Positions 10,615 through 19,004 of a stretch of DNA of 64,000 bases are shown here, in pieces. Both the position numbers and the translations under genes were made by a program. Within the stretch, counting starts at the first letter, position 1. Each line of letters opens with the position of its first letter. Source of the DNA: Thiocystis minor (GTDB lineage: Bacteria; Pseudomonadota; Gammaproteobacteria; Chromatiales; Chromatiaceae). The stretch lies in contig NZ_NHSQ01000113.1 in assembly GCF_016653465.1 (NCBI RefSeq), positions 21,664 through 85,663 on the forward strand, in the 5' to 3' direction. The notes beneath the pieces are model-generated. The model was given only the letters and a program-made list of their open reading frames with translations. It had not been told where the DNA came from and ran no database searches.

Positions 10615-11742
10615 GTGCTGACTCTCCTCATTGCGGTGGTCATCACCGCACTCGTGTTCGAATACATCAACGGTTTTCACGATACCGCCAACTCCATCGC
10701 CACCGTGGTCGCGACCAAGGTGCTGACACCGATGCAGGCGGTCGCGCTGGCGGCCACGACCAACCTGCTCGGCGCGCTCTGGGGCACGGCGGTGGCCAAG
10801 ACGATCGCCTCCGGACTGCTGGATCAGACCGTCGTCGAGGTCACCTCGCAGTTGATCCTCTGCGCGCTGGCCGGCGGTATCGTCTGGAACCTGGCGACCT
10901 GGTTTGTCGGCCTGCCGTCCTCGTCCTCGCATGCACTGATCGGCGGCCTGTGCGGTGCGGCCGTCGCGGCGACCGACCTGCAATGGTCGTCCGTGATCTG
11001 GTCTGAGCCAGCCGATCCCTGGTACAAGGGGGCGGGTGTGCTCTGGAAGGTCGTGGTCCCCATGTTCAGCAGCCCACTGCTCGGCTTTACCGCGGGCTTT
11101 CTAGCGATGGGTTTGCTTTTCGCGTTGTTCTGGGCGATGGCCCGCCGGGGCGGGCTGCTCCGACGTCTCGCCCGGCCGCGCTGGGTCAATGCCTTCTTCG
11201 GCAAGGCCCAGCTTGGCTCGGCGGCTTACATGGGGCTCGCCCACGGCCTCAACGATGCCCAAAAGACGATGGGAATCATCGCGCTGGCCCTGCTTTCGGC
11301 GCATCAGGCTGGCACCCTGGAGACACTGCCCGACTGGCTGACCTGGCTGCGTCCCAGCGAGGCGGCCATCGCCTACGGCGACATCGATACCTGGATCAAG
11401 GTGACCTGCGCCCTGACGATGGCCGCCGGGACGGCGGTCGGCGGCTGGCGGATCATCAAGACCCTGGGTCACAAGATCGTCCGCCTGCACCCGATCCACG
11501 GTTTCGCCGCCGAGACCGCCGCCGCCAGCGTCATTACCCTAGCCTCCTCACTGGGCATCCCGGTGTCCACCACCCACAACATCTCCGCCGCCATCCTGGG
11601 CGTGGGCGCGGCGAAGCGCTTCTCGGCCATTCGTTGGACCGTGGTCGAGCGTATGCTGTGGGCCTGGATCCTAACGATCCCCGCCGCCGGCGGTATCGCC
11701 TTTGGCCTGTTCGAGCTGCTTCAGGCATTCGGGATGACCTGA
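10615..11742 (+). CDS. pit: Inorganic phosphate transporter, PitA family
   Basis: 375 aa polytopic membrane protein with the two PHO4 signature repeats: YINGFHDTANSIATVVATKVL in the N-terminal half and GLAHGLNDAQKTMGIIALA in the C-terminal half, with SSSHALIGGLCG and the matching VSTTHNISAAILGVG. The family imports metal-phosphate driven by protons. The start is GTG, positioned by GAGGAG at 10603-10608, which overlaps the end of the DUF47 gene. The two genes form one operon. Confidence 0.93.
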   Translation: MLTLLIAVVITALVFEYINGFHDTANSIATVVATKVLTPMQAVALAATTNLLGALWGTAVAKTIASGLLDQTVVEVTSQLILCALAGGIVWNLATWFVGLPSSSSHALIGGLCGAAVAATDLQWSSVIWSEPADPWYKGAGVLWKVVVPMFSSPLLGFTAGFLAMGLLFALFWAMARRGGLLRRLARPRWVNAFFGKAQLGSAAYMGLAHGLNDAQKTMGIIALALLSAHQAGTLETLPDWLTWLRPSEAAIAYGDIDTWIKVTCALTMAAGTAVGGWRIIKTLGHKIVRLHPIHGFAAETAAASVITLASSLGIPVSTTHNISAAILGVGAAKRFSAIRWTVVERMLWAWILTIPAAGGIAFGLFELLQAFGMT

Positions 11743-11866
11743 ATCAGGTCAAGGTAGCCACGCCCGTGCGCGTCGCGACCCACGCCATTCCGTCATTCGT
11801 CGAACTGTCCGGTGACGGAGCACGCTCATTGTGGGGCGACGGTTCGGATAGATTCAAAAGTATCCC

Positions 11867-12361
11867 TCATAAATATCGGTCCACTGCCCGCCGGCCATAG
11901 GGGGTGAGGTCGCGGGTGTCGGGGACGAGGTAGCGAACACCATGGGAATCCAGGATCAGAGCGCTGTGGGGACCCAGGCGGCGCACGTCCTCTTCAGTCT
12001 TGAGGACGAAGCGAGTCGGACCACAATCGGTTTCCACCTCCCATTCCGCGGGTTCCAGATAGCTGGAAACCTGGATCACCCGCAAGATGCGAGGGACGAA
12101 TTCCCGTTGGGCGAGCTCGTCTTCCAGAATCGCGCGGACATCGGGCGGCAGGTCGGCCAGATCCTCAATGCAGCGCAGTTCCCGCCCCTCGCGATCGCAG
12201 AGGGTCACCCAGCGCCGGGGATCGCTCAACGGGTAGGCCCGTACCGGAATCGCATCCTGGTGCTCGACACCTGTGGCGTCGATGTAGGTCAGTCGACCGA
12301 ACGGGTTGATGCTTAGGTGAAAATCGGGGGGTTGATGGGCCGTTTCGTCGCTGGTGGTCAT
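11867..12361 (-). CDS. DUF1854 family protein (cyanophycin-neighbourhood type)
   Basis: 164 aa soluble protein with no signal. It shows the DUF1854 arrangement: NPFGRLTYIDATG, PVRAYPLSDPRRWVTLCDREGREL, PRILRVIQVSSYLEPAEWEVETDCGPTRF, and C-terminal LILDSHGVRYLVPD. The biochemical role is unknown. In other genomes the family is typically found next to an ABC exporter and cyanophycin synthetases, and all three occur within 10 kb here, although on mixed strands. It is transcribed divergently from the exported protein at 12443. Confidence 0.75.
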   Translation of the reverse strand: MTTSDETAHQPPDFHLSINPFGRLTYIDATGVEHQDAIPVRAYPLSDPRRWVTLCDREGRELRCIEDLADLPPDVRAILEDELAQREFVPRILRVIQVSSYLEPAEWEVETDCGPTRFVLKTEEDVRRLGPHSALILDSHGVRYLVPDTRDLTPYGRRAVDRYL

Positions 12362-12442
12362 GCCTCTACCTGTCGAGGATTTGCATTGTTGGCGCGCATT
12401 CTGTTTCCATCTCCATTCTATCGGTCAACCAGGAAAGAGGCG

Positions 12443-12892
12443 ATGTTTCCAGGCTCCACCAAACCCGCCATCCGCTCCGTCGGCTGGTTCGATTCGATGG
12501 GCTTGATTGGCCTGCTCGCCATCTGCGCCCTCCCGGCAACGGCGCTCGCCGCGCCGCGTTTGCGCTGCACGCTCGATCAGGGCGGCACGACCCAAACGAG
12601 CGAATCCGCTCCGGTCACCGACCCTTACCGCGTCGAGTCCACCGACATCAACGGACGGTTTCGTTTCAAGGCGGTGGCGGTCGGCGACGAACAGCAGGTC
12701 CGTTACGTCAAGCTCTACAGCTATTATCGCGCCAACGGGCGCTGGATGTTGCTGCATGAAGCAAGATACGAAACACCCGCGATTCAAACCGGCGGGGCGA
12801 GCGATGCCCTGACCGGTCGTCATTTTCTGTATTCCCCCGGTCGGGAGCGAGAGTTGCAATATGGTTGCACACTGATCGAGGTCGCCCAATGA
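12443..12892 (+). CDS. Exported protein of unknown function
   Basis: About 149 aa. An N-terminal signal peptide (SMGLIGLLAICALPATALA, with cleavage after ALA likely) precedes a small beta-rich domain with two cysteines (RLRCTLDQGG and ELQYGCTLIEVAQ) that could form a disulfide closing the domain. The start at 12443 follows AGGAAAG; the longer frame from 12317 only adds non-signal residues. The stop overlaps the ATG of the CapA-like gene (ATGA), so the two are translationally coupled and probably act in the same pathway in the periplasm. I do not recognise a named family. Confidence 0.7.
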   Translation: MFPGSTKPAIRSVGWFDSMGLIGLLAICALPATALAAPRLRCTLDQGGTTQTSESAPVTDPYRVESTDINGRFRFKAVAVGDEQQVRYVKLYSYYRANGRWMLLHEARYETPAIQTGGASDALTGRHFLYSPGRERELQYGCTLIEVAQ

Positions 12893-13890
12893 TTTTGGCT
12901 TATCGCTCGCGTCTGGCCGTGATTCTCTGCGGCGCTTTCACCGCCTCTGGTTTTGCCGTGGCAGAGAGCTGTCCTCCTGAACCAATCGTCACACTCGCGA
13001 TCGTCGGCGATCTCATGCTCGACGAGACGCCGGGCGAGGCGATCCGCAGTGGTCGCGATCCCTTTGCGCCCTTTGCCACCATCCTGGACGGCGCCGACAT
13101 TCGCGTGGGCAATCTCGAATGTGTCGTCGCCACCCGTGGGGAGCCCGAACCGGGAAAGCCCTACACCTTCCGCGCCCATCCGCGCGTCTTGCAGACGCTC
13201 AAGCGGCATTTCGATGCGGTGAGCCTGGCAAATAATCACTCCGGCGACTTCGGCCCGGTTGCCTTCGGCGAGATGCTCGACCTTCTGGGACAGGAAAGCA
13301 TCGGCTGGTTCGGAGGCGGCAGCGACTTGTCGCGGGCGCATCGGCCGTTGGTGATCGAGCGTCATGGCCTGCGGATCGCGCTGTTGGGCTACAACGAGTT
13401 CCTGCCGCGCAGCTTCGAGGCCGATTACGACAAACCGGGGATTGCCTGGAGCGAGGACGAGCAGGTACAACTCGATATCGCCAAGGCTCGCGAGGTTTTT
13501 CACGCCGATCTGGTGATCCCGATCCTGCACTGGGGCTGGGAGCACGAGACCGTCGCCAGTCCGCGTCAACGCCAACTGGCGCACCTGATGATCGACGCCG
13601 GGGCGGACGCGGTCGTCGGCGGTCATCCCCATGTCACCCAGGACATCGCGTCGTATCGCGGCAAGCCGGTCATTTACAGCCTGGGGAATTTCGTCTTCAA
13701 CGGCTTCACCGAGGCTGTCAACACGACCGGCTGGCTGCTCCGTCTCGATCTGGATCGGGCAGGCGTGCGTCGCTGGCGGATCTTCATCGCGCACCTCGAC
13801 GCCGAGGGCATTCCTCACCCGGCTCCGTCTTCCGATGAGGTTTGCTGGGAACGAGGACAGGGAAACCCATCGCCCTGCGGGAATCGCTGA
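12889..13890 (+). CDS. CapA-family exported metallophosphatase-like protein
   Basis: 333 aa with a signal peptide (LAVILCGAFTASGFAVAES). The PGA_cap / CapA motifs appear in order: VGDLMLDETP, VGNLECVVA, SLANNHSGDFG, LHWGWEHE, VVGGHPHVTQDI and IYSLGNFVFN. The family has a calcineurin-like metallophosphoesterase fold. Bacillus CapA is part of poly-gamma-glutamate capsule synthesis, but most CapA-like proteins in other bacteria are uncharacterised. The gene overlaps the exported protein upstream and converges with the ABC transporter. Association with a second poly-amino-acid system (cyanophycin-like genes nearby) is suggestive only. Confidence 0.82.
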   Translation: MILAYRSRLAVILCGAFTASGFAVAESCPPEPIVTLAIVGDLMLDETPGEAIRSGRDPFAPFATILDGADIRVGNLECVVATRGEPEPGKPYTFRAHPRVLQTLKRHFDAVSLANNHSGDFGPVAFGEMLDLLGQESIGWFGGGSDLSRAHRPLVIERHGLRIALLGYNEFLPRSFEADYDKPGIAWSEDEQVQLDIAKAREVFHADLVIPILHWGWEHETVASPRQRQLAHLMIDAGADAVVGGHPHVTQDIASYRGKPVIYSLGNFVFNGFTEAVNTTGWLLRLDLDRAGVRRWRIFIAHLDAEGIPHPAPSSDEVCWERGQGNPSPCGNR

Positions 13891-13922
13891 CGGGAATCCA
13901 CGCTAGGCGCATCGGACGCGGT

Positions 13923-16247
13923 TCAAATGACGACATGCTGCTTCGCCTGCTCCATTTGGGCGTGGTAGAGCCGGTAGTAAAGGCCCCGCTGCTCCAGTAG
14001 TGCCTTGTGCGTCCCGACCTCGCCGATCCGGCCGCGTTCGAGCACCACCAACCGGTCAGCCTGGCGCAGGGTGCTGAGACGATGGGCGATAGCGATGGTC
14101 GTGCGGCCCTGGGTCAGGTTGTCGATGGCGCCCTGGATCTCCCGTTCGGTCTCGGTATCGACCGAGGAGGTGGCCTCGTCGAGGATCAGAATCCGAGGGT
14201 CGGTCAGCAGCGCGCGGGCGATGGAGATGCGCTGCCGCTCCCCGCCCGAGAGCGATTGGCCACGCTCGCCCACGAGCGAGTCATAGCCGTCCGGCAGACG
14301 CAGGATGAATTCATGGGCGCGGGCGGCACGGGCGGCGGCCATCACCTCGGCCCGGCTGGCGCCCGGACGGCCGTAGGCGATGTTGTCGGCGATGGTGCCG
14401 AAAAACAGGAAAGGTTCCTGCAGGACGATGCCGATGTTGCGCCGGTAGGCTTCCACCGGGAAGGAACGCACGTCGACGCCATCCACCAGCAATTGGCCCT
14501 CGGCGACGTCGAAGAAGCGGCAGATCAGGTTGACGAGCGTGGTCTTGCCCGCCCCCGTGTGTCCGACCAGACCCACCATCTCGCCCGGCTGGATCGCGAG
14601 GTTGATGTCGTGCAGAACGCGCCGTGGTCCATAGTTGAAGGACACGCCGCGCAACTCGATGGCCCCCTTGACCCGTCCCAGCGCGACCGGCTTGCTCGGC
14701 TCCGGGACGCTGGGGATGCGATCCAGGATTTCGAAGACGCGGTGCGTCGAGGCGGCGGCGCGCTGCACCGCTCCGACCAAGCGGCTGAGGGTCTCCAAGC
14801 GGGCGTAGAAGCGACCGATGTAGGCAATGAAGGCGGTCAGCACGCCCACCGTCACATGATCCTGACCGACCTGCCAGACCCCGAAGGCCCAAACCACCAG
14901 CAGCCCCAGTTCGGTGAGAAAGGTCACGGTCGCGCCGAAGAAAGACCAAAGCGTGTTGACCCGGGTGTTGATCGCAACCACGTTCTCGTTAGCTTGATCG
15001 AAGCGCTCGATCTCGCGCCGCTCCTGGGTGAATGCCTTGACCACCCGGATGCCGGGAATGGTGTCCGCCAGCACACTGGTCATCTCCGCCCAGGCACGAC
15101 TGCCGCGCTCGAAGCCGTGGCGCAGACGCGCGCGCACCACCTGGACCAGCCAGGCGATCAGGGGAAATGGAGCCAGGGTGACCAGCGCCAGCACCGGATC
15201 GATCGAGAAAAGCACCACCGAGACCATCAGGATGGTCAGCAGGTCATTCATCAGGTCAAGCAGGCTGACCGAAAGGAAATGGCAGAGCCGTTCGGTGTCG
15301 CTGCCGATGCGCGCCATCAGATCCCCGGTGCGCTTGCCGCCGAAGAACTCCAGCGACAGTGTCTGTAAGTGTGCGTAGGTCGCGCCGCGCAGGTCGGCGG
15401 CGATGCGCTCGCTCACCACGGCCAGCACGTAGGTGCGGCCCCAGCCGAGCAGCCAGGCGAGCAGCGCCGCGCCCCCGAGACCGGCCAGATAGAAGAGGGC
15501 GAGCCGGTAATCCAGGGGGGCGCCGGTGCTTTGATGAGGAATCAGCACCTCGTCCAGCAAGGGGATCGTGAGATAGGGCGGCACCAGACTGACCGCCGTG
15601 CAGGCGAGCATGAGACCGAAGCCCAGGGCAATGAGTCCGGCCCGCGGGCGCGCGAAGCGGGTGAGCCGCCAGAGCGAACGACCGGGCGGCGGCAGCGGCG
15701 GGGCGACGCAAAAGGCGCAATCGCTCTGGCCAGAGGGGACCACGGCACCGCAGGTGGGGCAGATGGTCCCCTGGCCTTCGCCTCCCGTGACTGCCCTTCC
15801 GCGGAGTCGGTCAAGGGCGGCGGTGCAATGCGCGGCAAAGCGTTTGGCCGACGCCTGGCAGGCGGCGGTATGGCGCCAGTACGCGAGCCGGCGGTCCGTC
15901 CCCAGCAGCTCCAGGAATCCCGCGTCACCACGCTGACCGGCTCGCACCTGGTCCAGTTCGGCCAGCGGCCAGGACATCCAGGACTCGGCGGCCCCGGTCG
16001 GATTCGGGCCCAACAGCCGGCGCGGCGTCAGACACAGGAAACCGGCGTGATACTGGAGCCGCTGATTCAGGTCCGGCGCGAACCAGGCGAGTGGGAATTC
16101 TCCCGCGTCGAGTTGAGATTGAAGGGCGGCGGTCCAGGGCGGTAAGGGGCCGTTCGGAGCGTCCCAGGGAGGTGACGGAAGATCGGTTGGAGATGCTGGT
16201 TGGGCCAAGGGACTGTCGGGATCCATGAAACGAGCGAGCGCCGGCAC
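13923..16247 (-). CDS. ABC exporter (fused membrane and ATPase domains) with N-terminal zinc ribbon, cyanophycin-neighbourhood type
   Basis: 774 aa. About 165 N-terminal residues form a non-transporter domain, then a two-CxxC zinc ribbon (CPTCGAVVPSGQSDCAFC), a six-helix exporter domain, and a nucleotide-binding domain with Walker A GHTGAGKTTL, signature LSGGERQRISIARALL and Walker B ILILDEATSSVD. It resembles MsbA-type homodimeric exporters. The extra N-terminal domain and its placement beside DUF1854 and cyanophycin-synthetase-like genes fit a family usually described as cyanophycin-metabolism-associated. Substrate unknown. The start may be 16247 or the ATG 21 bases inside. Confidence 0.85.
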   Translation of the reverse strand: MPALARFMDPDSPLAQPASPTDLPSPPWDAPNGPLPPWTAALQSQLDAGEFPLAWFAPDLNQRLQYHAGFLCLTPRRLLGPNPTGAAESWMSWPLAELDQVRAGQRGDAGFLELLGTDRRLAYWRHTAACQASAKRFAAHCTAALDRLRGRAVTGGEGQGTICPTCGAVVPSGQSDCAFCVAPPLPPPGRSLWRLTRFARPRAGLIALGFGLMLACTAVSLVPPYLTIPLLDEVLIPHQSTGAPLDYRLALFYLAGLGGAALLAWLLGWGRTYVLAVVSERIAADLRGATYAHLQTLSLEFFGGKRTGDLMARIGSDTERLCHFLSVSLLDLMNDLLTILMVSVVLFSIDPVLALVTLAPFPLIAWLVQVVRARLRHGFERGSRAWAEMTSVLADTIPGIRVVKAFTQERREIERFDQANENVVAINTRVNTLWSFFGATVTFLTELGLLVVWAFGVWQVGQDHVTVGVLTAFIAYIGRFYARLETLSRLVGAVQRAAASTHRVFEILDRIPSVPEPSKPVALGRVKGAIELRGVSFNYGPRRVLHDINLAIQPGEMVGLVGHTGAGKTTLVNLICRFFDVAEGQLLVDGVDVRSFPVEAYRRNIGIVLQEPFLFFGTIADNIAYGRPGASRAEVMAAARAARAHEFILRLPDGYDSLVGERGQSLSGGERQRISIARALLTDPRILILDEATSSVDTETEREIQGAIDNLTQGRTTIAIAHRLSTLRQADRLVVLERGRIGEVGTHKALLEQRGLYYRLYHAQMEQAKQHVVI

Positions 16248-16543
16248 GGCGCACGGGAGACGCCAATGGTCGCACTTGGCTCGCCGCTTTTCCAGAACGG
16301 CCGGTCGATGGCAACCGCGGAGACGCTGGGCGGATTCGCGGATCTCGACTTTCGCGCGCCCCCGTCATAGCATCTCGCCGCGACCTCCCCACCCGACCTC
16401 CGCTCGCGCGTCGCTCGTGGCCCATGGAGGGTCGAGTACGGATCGCGCGACGGGCGCGCGATCCCTGCTGATCCAGGTTCCTCGGTCCGCGCGCCCGCCG
16501 ACGCAAGGTCGGCCAGCGCGCCCGAGGAGGAACGCCCGTTCAA

Positions 16544-18856
16544 TTGCGTGTCGGGTCAGATCGAGTGCATATCCGCAGAGTTCGTGAATTGCGCGGCCTT
16601 AACCTCTGGGCCGATTTTCCCGTGGCCGAAGTCTGGCTGGATCTCTCCGATCATCCGCCCGGCGACATCCTGTGGTCGTCCGCCTATCTGCGTCCGCGCC
16701 TGGGCCGAATGCTACCGGGTCTGAAGCGACCGCGTCGACCGCCCATCAAACACGACCAGAAGCGCCATGAACGCTGGCTGACGCAGGTGCTTCTGGAGAT
16801 CATCCTTGAGCTGGCCGCCCGCATCGGCAAGCGCCCCGATTTTACGCGGGTACGCCGCACCTCCGAACCGGGCGTCTATCGCCTGGTGTTCCAGTCGATC
16901 GAGGGGCTGCCGGCGGCGGACTGCGCCGAAACCGCGCTCGAAATCGTCAAGGCCGCCTTGGCCGGTATCCAGTGCGACACCGAGCGCCTGCTGGAGGCAC
17001 TGCGCGCGAAGGCACGGGACATCGCGCTCTCGCCCACCTGCGCCGCGCTCCTGACGGCGGCCCAGGCACGCGGCATCCCGGTGCGGCGACTGCCCGGCGA
17101 GGTGCTGCAATTCGGTCACGGCGCCCGGCAGCGACGCTGGTTCCGCACGGCCCTGGCCGAGACCGAGCCAGCGACCCTGGAGGCGGCCCGGAATCGGGAA
17201 TTGCTCGACACCTTGCTGGCGGCCACTGGCCTGACCTGTACCGAGGCACCGGTCACGGATGCCCACTATCGGATATTGGTGGCCGGACAGCGCGTGCTGG
17301 CCGCGCTCTGGTGGCAACCGGATTCCAGCGGCAACGCACTTGGTTCCACGGCCACGGACGTGAGCGGCCTGCTCCACGAGGAGGTGCGCGCCCGCTGCCT
17401 GGACGCGGTGCGCGCCCTGGGGCTGGAAACGGCGGAGGTGCGTCTGGCGATGGCGGATATCACGCGGTCCCTGGAGTCGCAGGGCGGTCGGGTGAGCGAG
17501 GTTATCCCCTACCCGCCGCTCGATCTCTATCTCGACGCAGTCACCTCGTGCTCTATTGCCGACGCCTGTCTCGACACCCTGTTCCGACCCGGCGAGACCG
17601 GCCGCGTCCCGATCGTGGCCGTGTCCGGGACCAACGGCAAAACCACCGTGACCCGCCTGATCGCCCACGGACTCGGCATCTCCGGACGCTTCGTCGGCAT
17701 GACCTGCACCGACGGGATCTATCTGGGCGAGCGGCGCATCGACACCGATGACTGCGCCGGACCCCAAAGCGCCCGGCTGGTGCTGCTCAACCCCCAGGTG
17801 GAGGCGGCGGTGCTGGAGACCGCCCGGGGCGGCATCCTGCGCGAGGGGTTGGGCTTCGACGCCTGCGACGTGGCGGTGGTCACCAACATCGGCGAGGGGG
17901 ATCATCTGGGACTGGGCTGGATCGACACCGTCGCGGAGCTGGCCGAAGTCAAACAGACCCTGGTGCGCGGAGTCGGTCCAGAGGGGACCGCCGTGCTGAA
18001 TGCCGACGACCCCCTGGTCGCCCGGATGGCCAGGCATTGCCGGGGCGACGTGCTGTTCTTCGCCCGAGAGGCCAGTCATCCACTGATTTTGCGCCACCGG
18101 CGGAATGGTCGGCGCGTGGCCTTCACGCGGGGGTTGGACCTGATCCTGGCCGAGGGCAGGAACGAATGGACCCTGCTCCCATTAAGCCGTATCCCTCTGA
18201 CCCACGACGGGCGGATTGGCTTTCAGGTCGAAAATGTCCTGGCGGGTGCGGCCGCCCTCTGGTCCCTGGGCGTCCCTTTGGAGACCCTGACCGTCGCCCT
18301 GGAGACCTTCGGGGCCGATCTGGACAAGAGTCCGGGGCGCTTCAATGTGCTGACCATCGCTGGCGCGACCGTGGTCTTCGACTATGGCCACAACCCCTCC
18401 GCGCTCATCGCTTTGATTGAGGCCCTCGGGGTCTTCCCGCATCGGCGTCGGCTGGCCGTCTATTCCGCCGCCGGGGATCGACGCGACGTGGACCTGATTC
18501 GTCAGGGCGAGATCCTGGGCCACGCCTTCGACCAGGTCATCCTTTATGAAGATCACTACACCCGTGGACGTCAGCCGGGCGAGATTATGTCGATCTTCAA
18601 TCAGGGATTGGCCCTGGGCCAGCGGGTACGCGAGATCCAGACCATCCACGGCTGGCAGAATGCGGTGGAATCGGCGCTGTGGCAGGCACAGCCGGGGGAT
18701 CTGCTGCTGATCCAGGCCGACGTGATCGACGAGACCGTCGACTTTGTCCGCGCCCACCTCGCGGGGGATGCGGCGCTCCGGGAACTGCCTTTGCTCCGGT
18801 CGACTTTGGCCAATGCTTCGGCGCGGGAGCCGTCCGCGTTCATCGGGCAAGCATGA
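16544..18856 (+). CDS. Cyanophycin-synthetase-like protein with intact Mur-ligase half and degenerate ATP-grasp half
   Basis: About 770 aa. It begins with the CphA N-terminal domain (RELRGLNLWADFPVAEVWLDL). The expected ATP-grasp region is shrunken: compared with the next gene it lacks the block around the nucleotide-binding lysine and glycine loop, lacks a second block of roughly 75 residues, and has EVIPYPPLDL where the metal-binding EVNAGPGLRM should be. The Mur-ligase half is intact, with P-loop VSGTNGKTTVTRL near residue 361, VLETARGGILREGLGFD, TNIGEGDHLGL, and a complete C-terminal domain (FDYGHNPSAL, GDRRDVDL). In cyanophycin synthetase the Mur half adds arginine, so this protein may supply only that step. 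The TTG start is uncertain; GTG at 16550 or 16565 is possible. GAGGAGG lies at 16524-16530. Confidence 0.82.
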   Translation: MRVGSDRVHIRRVRELRGLNLWADFPVAEVWLDLSDHPPGDILWSSAYLRPRLGRMLPGLKRPRRPPIKHDQKRHERWLTQVLLEIILELAARIGKRPDFTRVRRTSEPGVYRLVFQSIEGLPAADCAETALEIVKAALAGIQCDTERLLEALRAKARDIALSPTCAALLTAAQARGIPVRRLPGEVLQFGHGARQRRWFRTALAETEPATLEAARNRELLDTLLAATGLTCTEAPVTDAHYRILVAGQRVLAALWWQPDSSGNALGSTATDVSGLLHEEVRARCLDAVRALGLETAEVRLAMADITRSLESQGGRVSEVIPYPPLDLYLDAVTSCSIADACLDTLFRPGETGRVPIVAVSGTNGKTTVTRLIAHGLGISGRFVGMTCTDGIYLGERRIDTDDCAGPQSARLVLLNPQVEAAVLETARGGILREGLGFDACDVAVVTNIGEGDHLGLGWIDTVAELAEVKQTLVRGVGPEGTAVLNADDPLVARMARHCRGDVLFFAREASHPLILRHRRNGRRVAFTRGLDLILAEGRNEWTLLPLSRIPLTHDGRIGFQVENVLAGAAALWSLGVPLETLTVALETFGADLDKSPGRFNVLTIAGATVVFDYGHNPSALIALIEALGVFPHRRRLAVYSAAGDRRDVDLIRQGEILGHAFDQVILYEDHYTRGRQPGEIMSIFNQGLALGQRVREIQTIHGWQNAVESALWQAQPGDLLLIQADVIDETVDFVRAHLAGDAALRELPLLRSTLANASAREPSAFIGQA

Positions 18857-19004
18857 GGCGGATCCGCGCCGACCGCTCGCGATGCGCTCCAAGGTTGCGC
18901 GGCCAGCCAAGAGGCGGTTTCGTCGGGAAATGGACAGGATGAACAGGATTTTACCGGAACACGCCCAACCAACCGCGCCGACTGCCGGTGCATCAGGAAC
19001 TCCC

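Noticed and set aside
18744..19004. N-terminal extension of the second cyanophycin-synthetase-like protein
   Set aside because: It overlaps the end of the preceding gene in another frame and has no family similarity.
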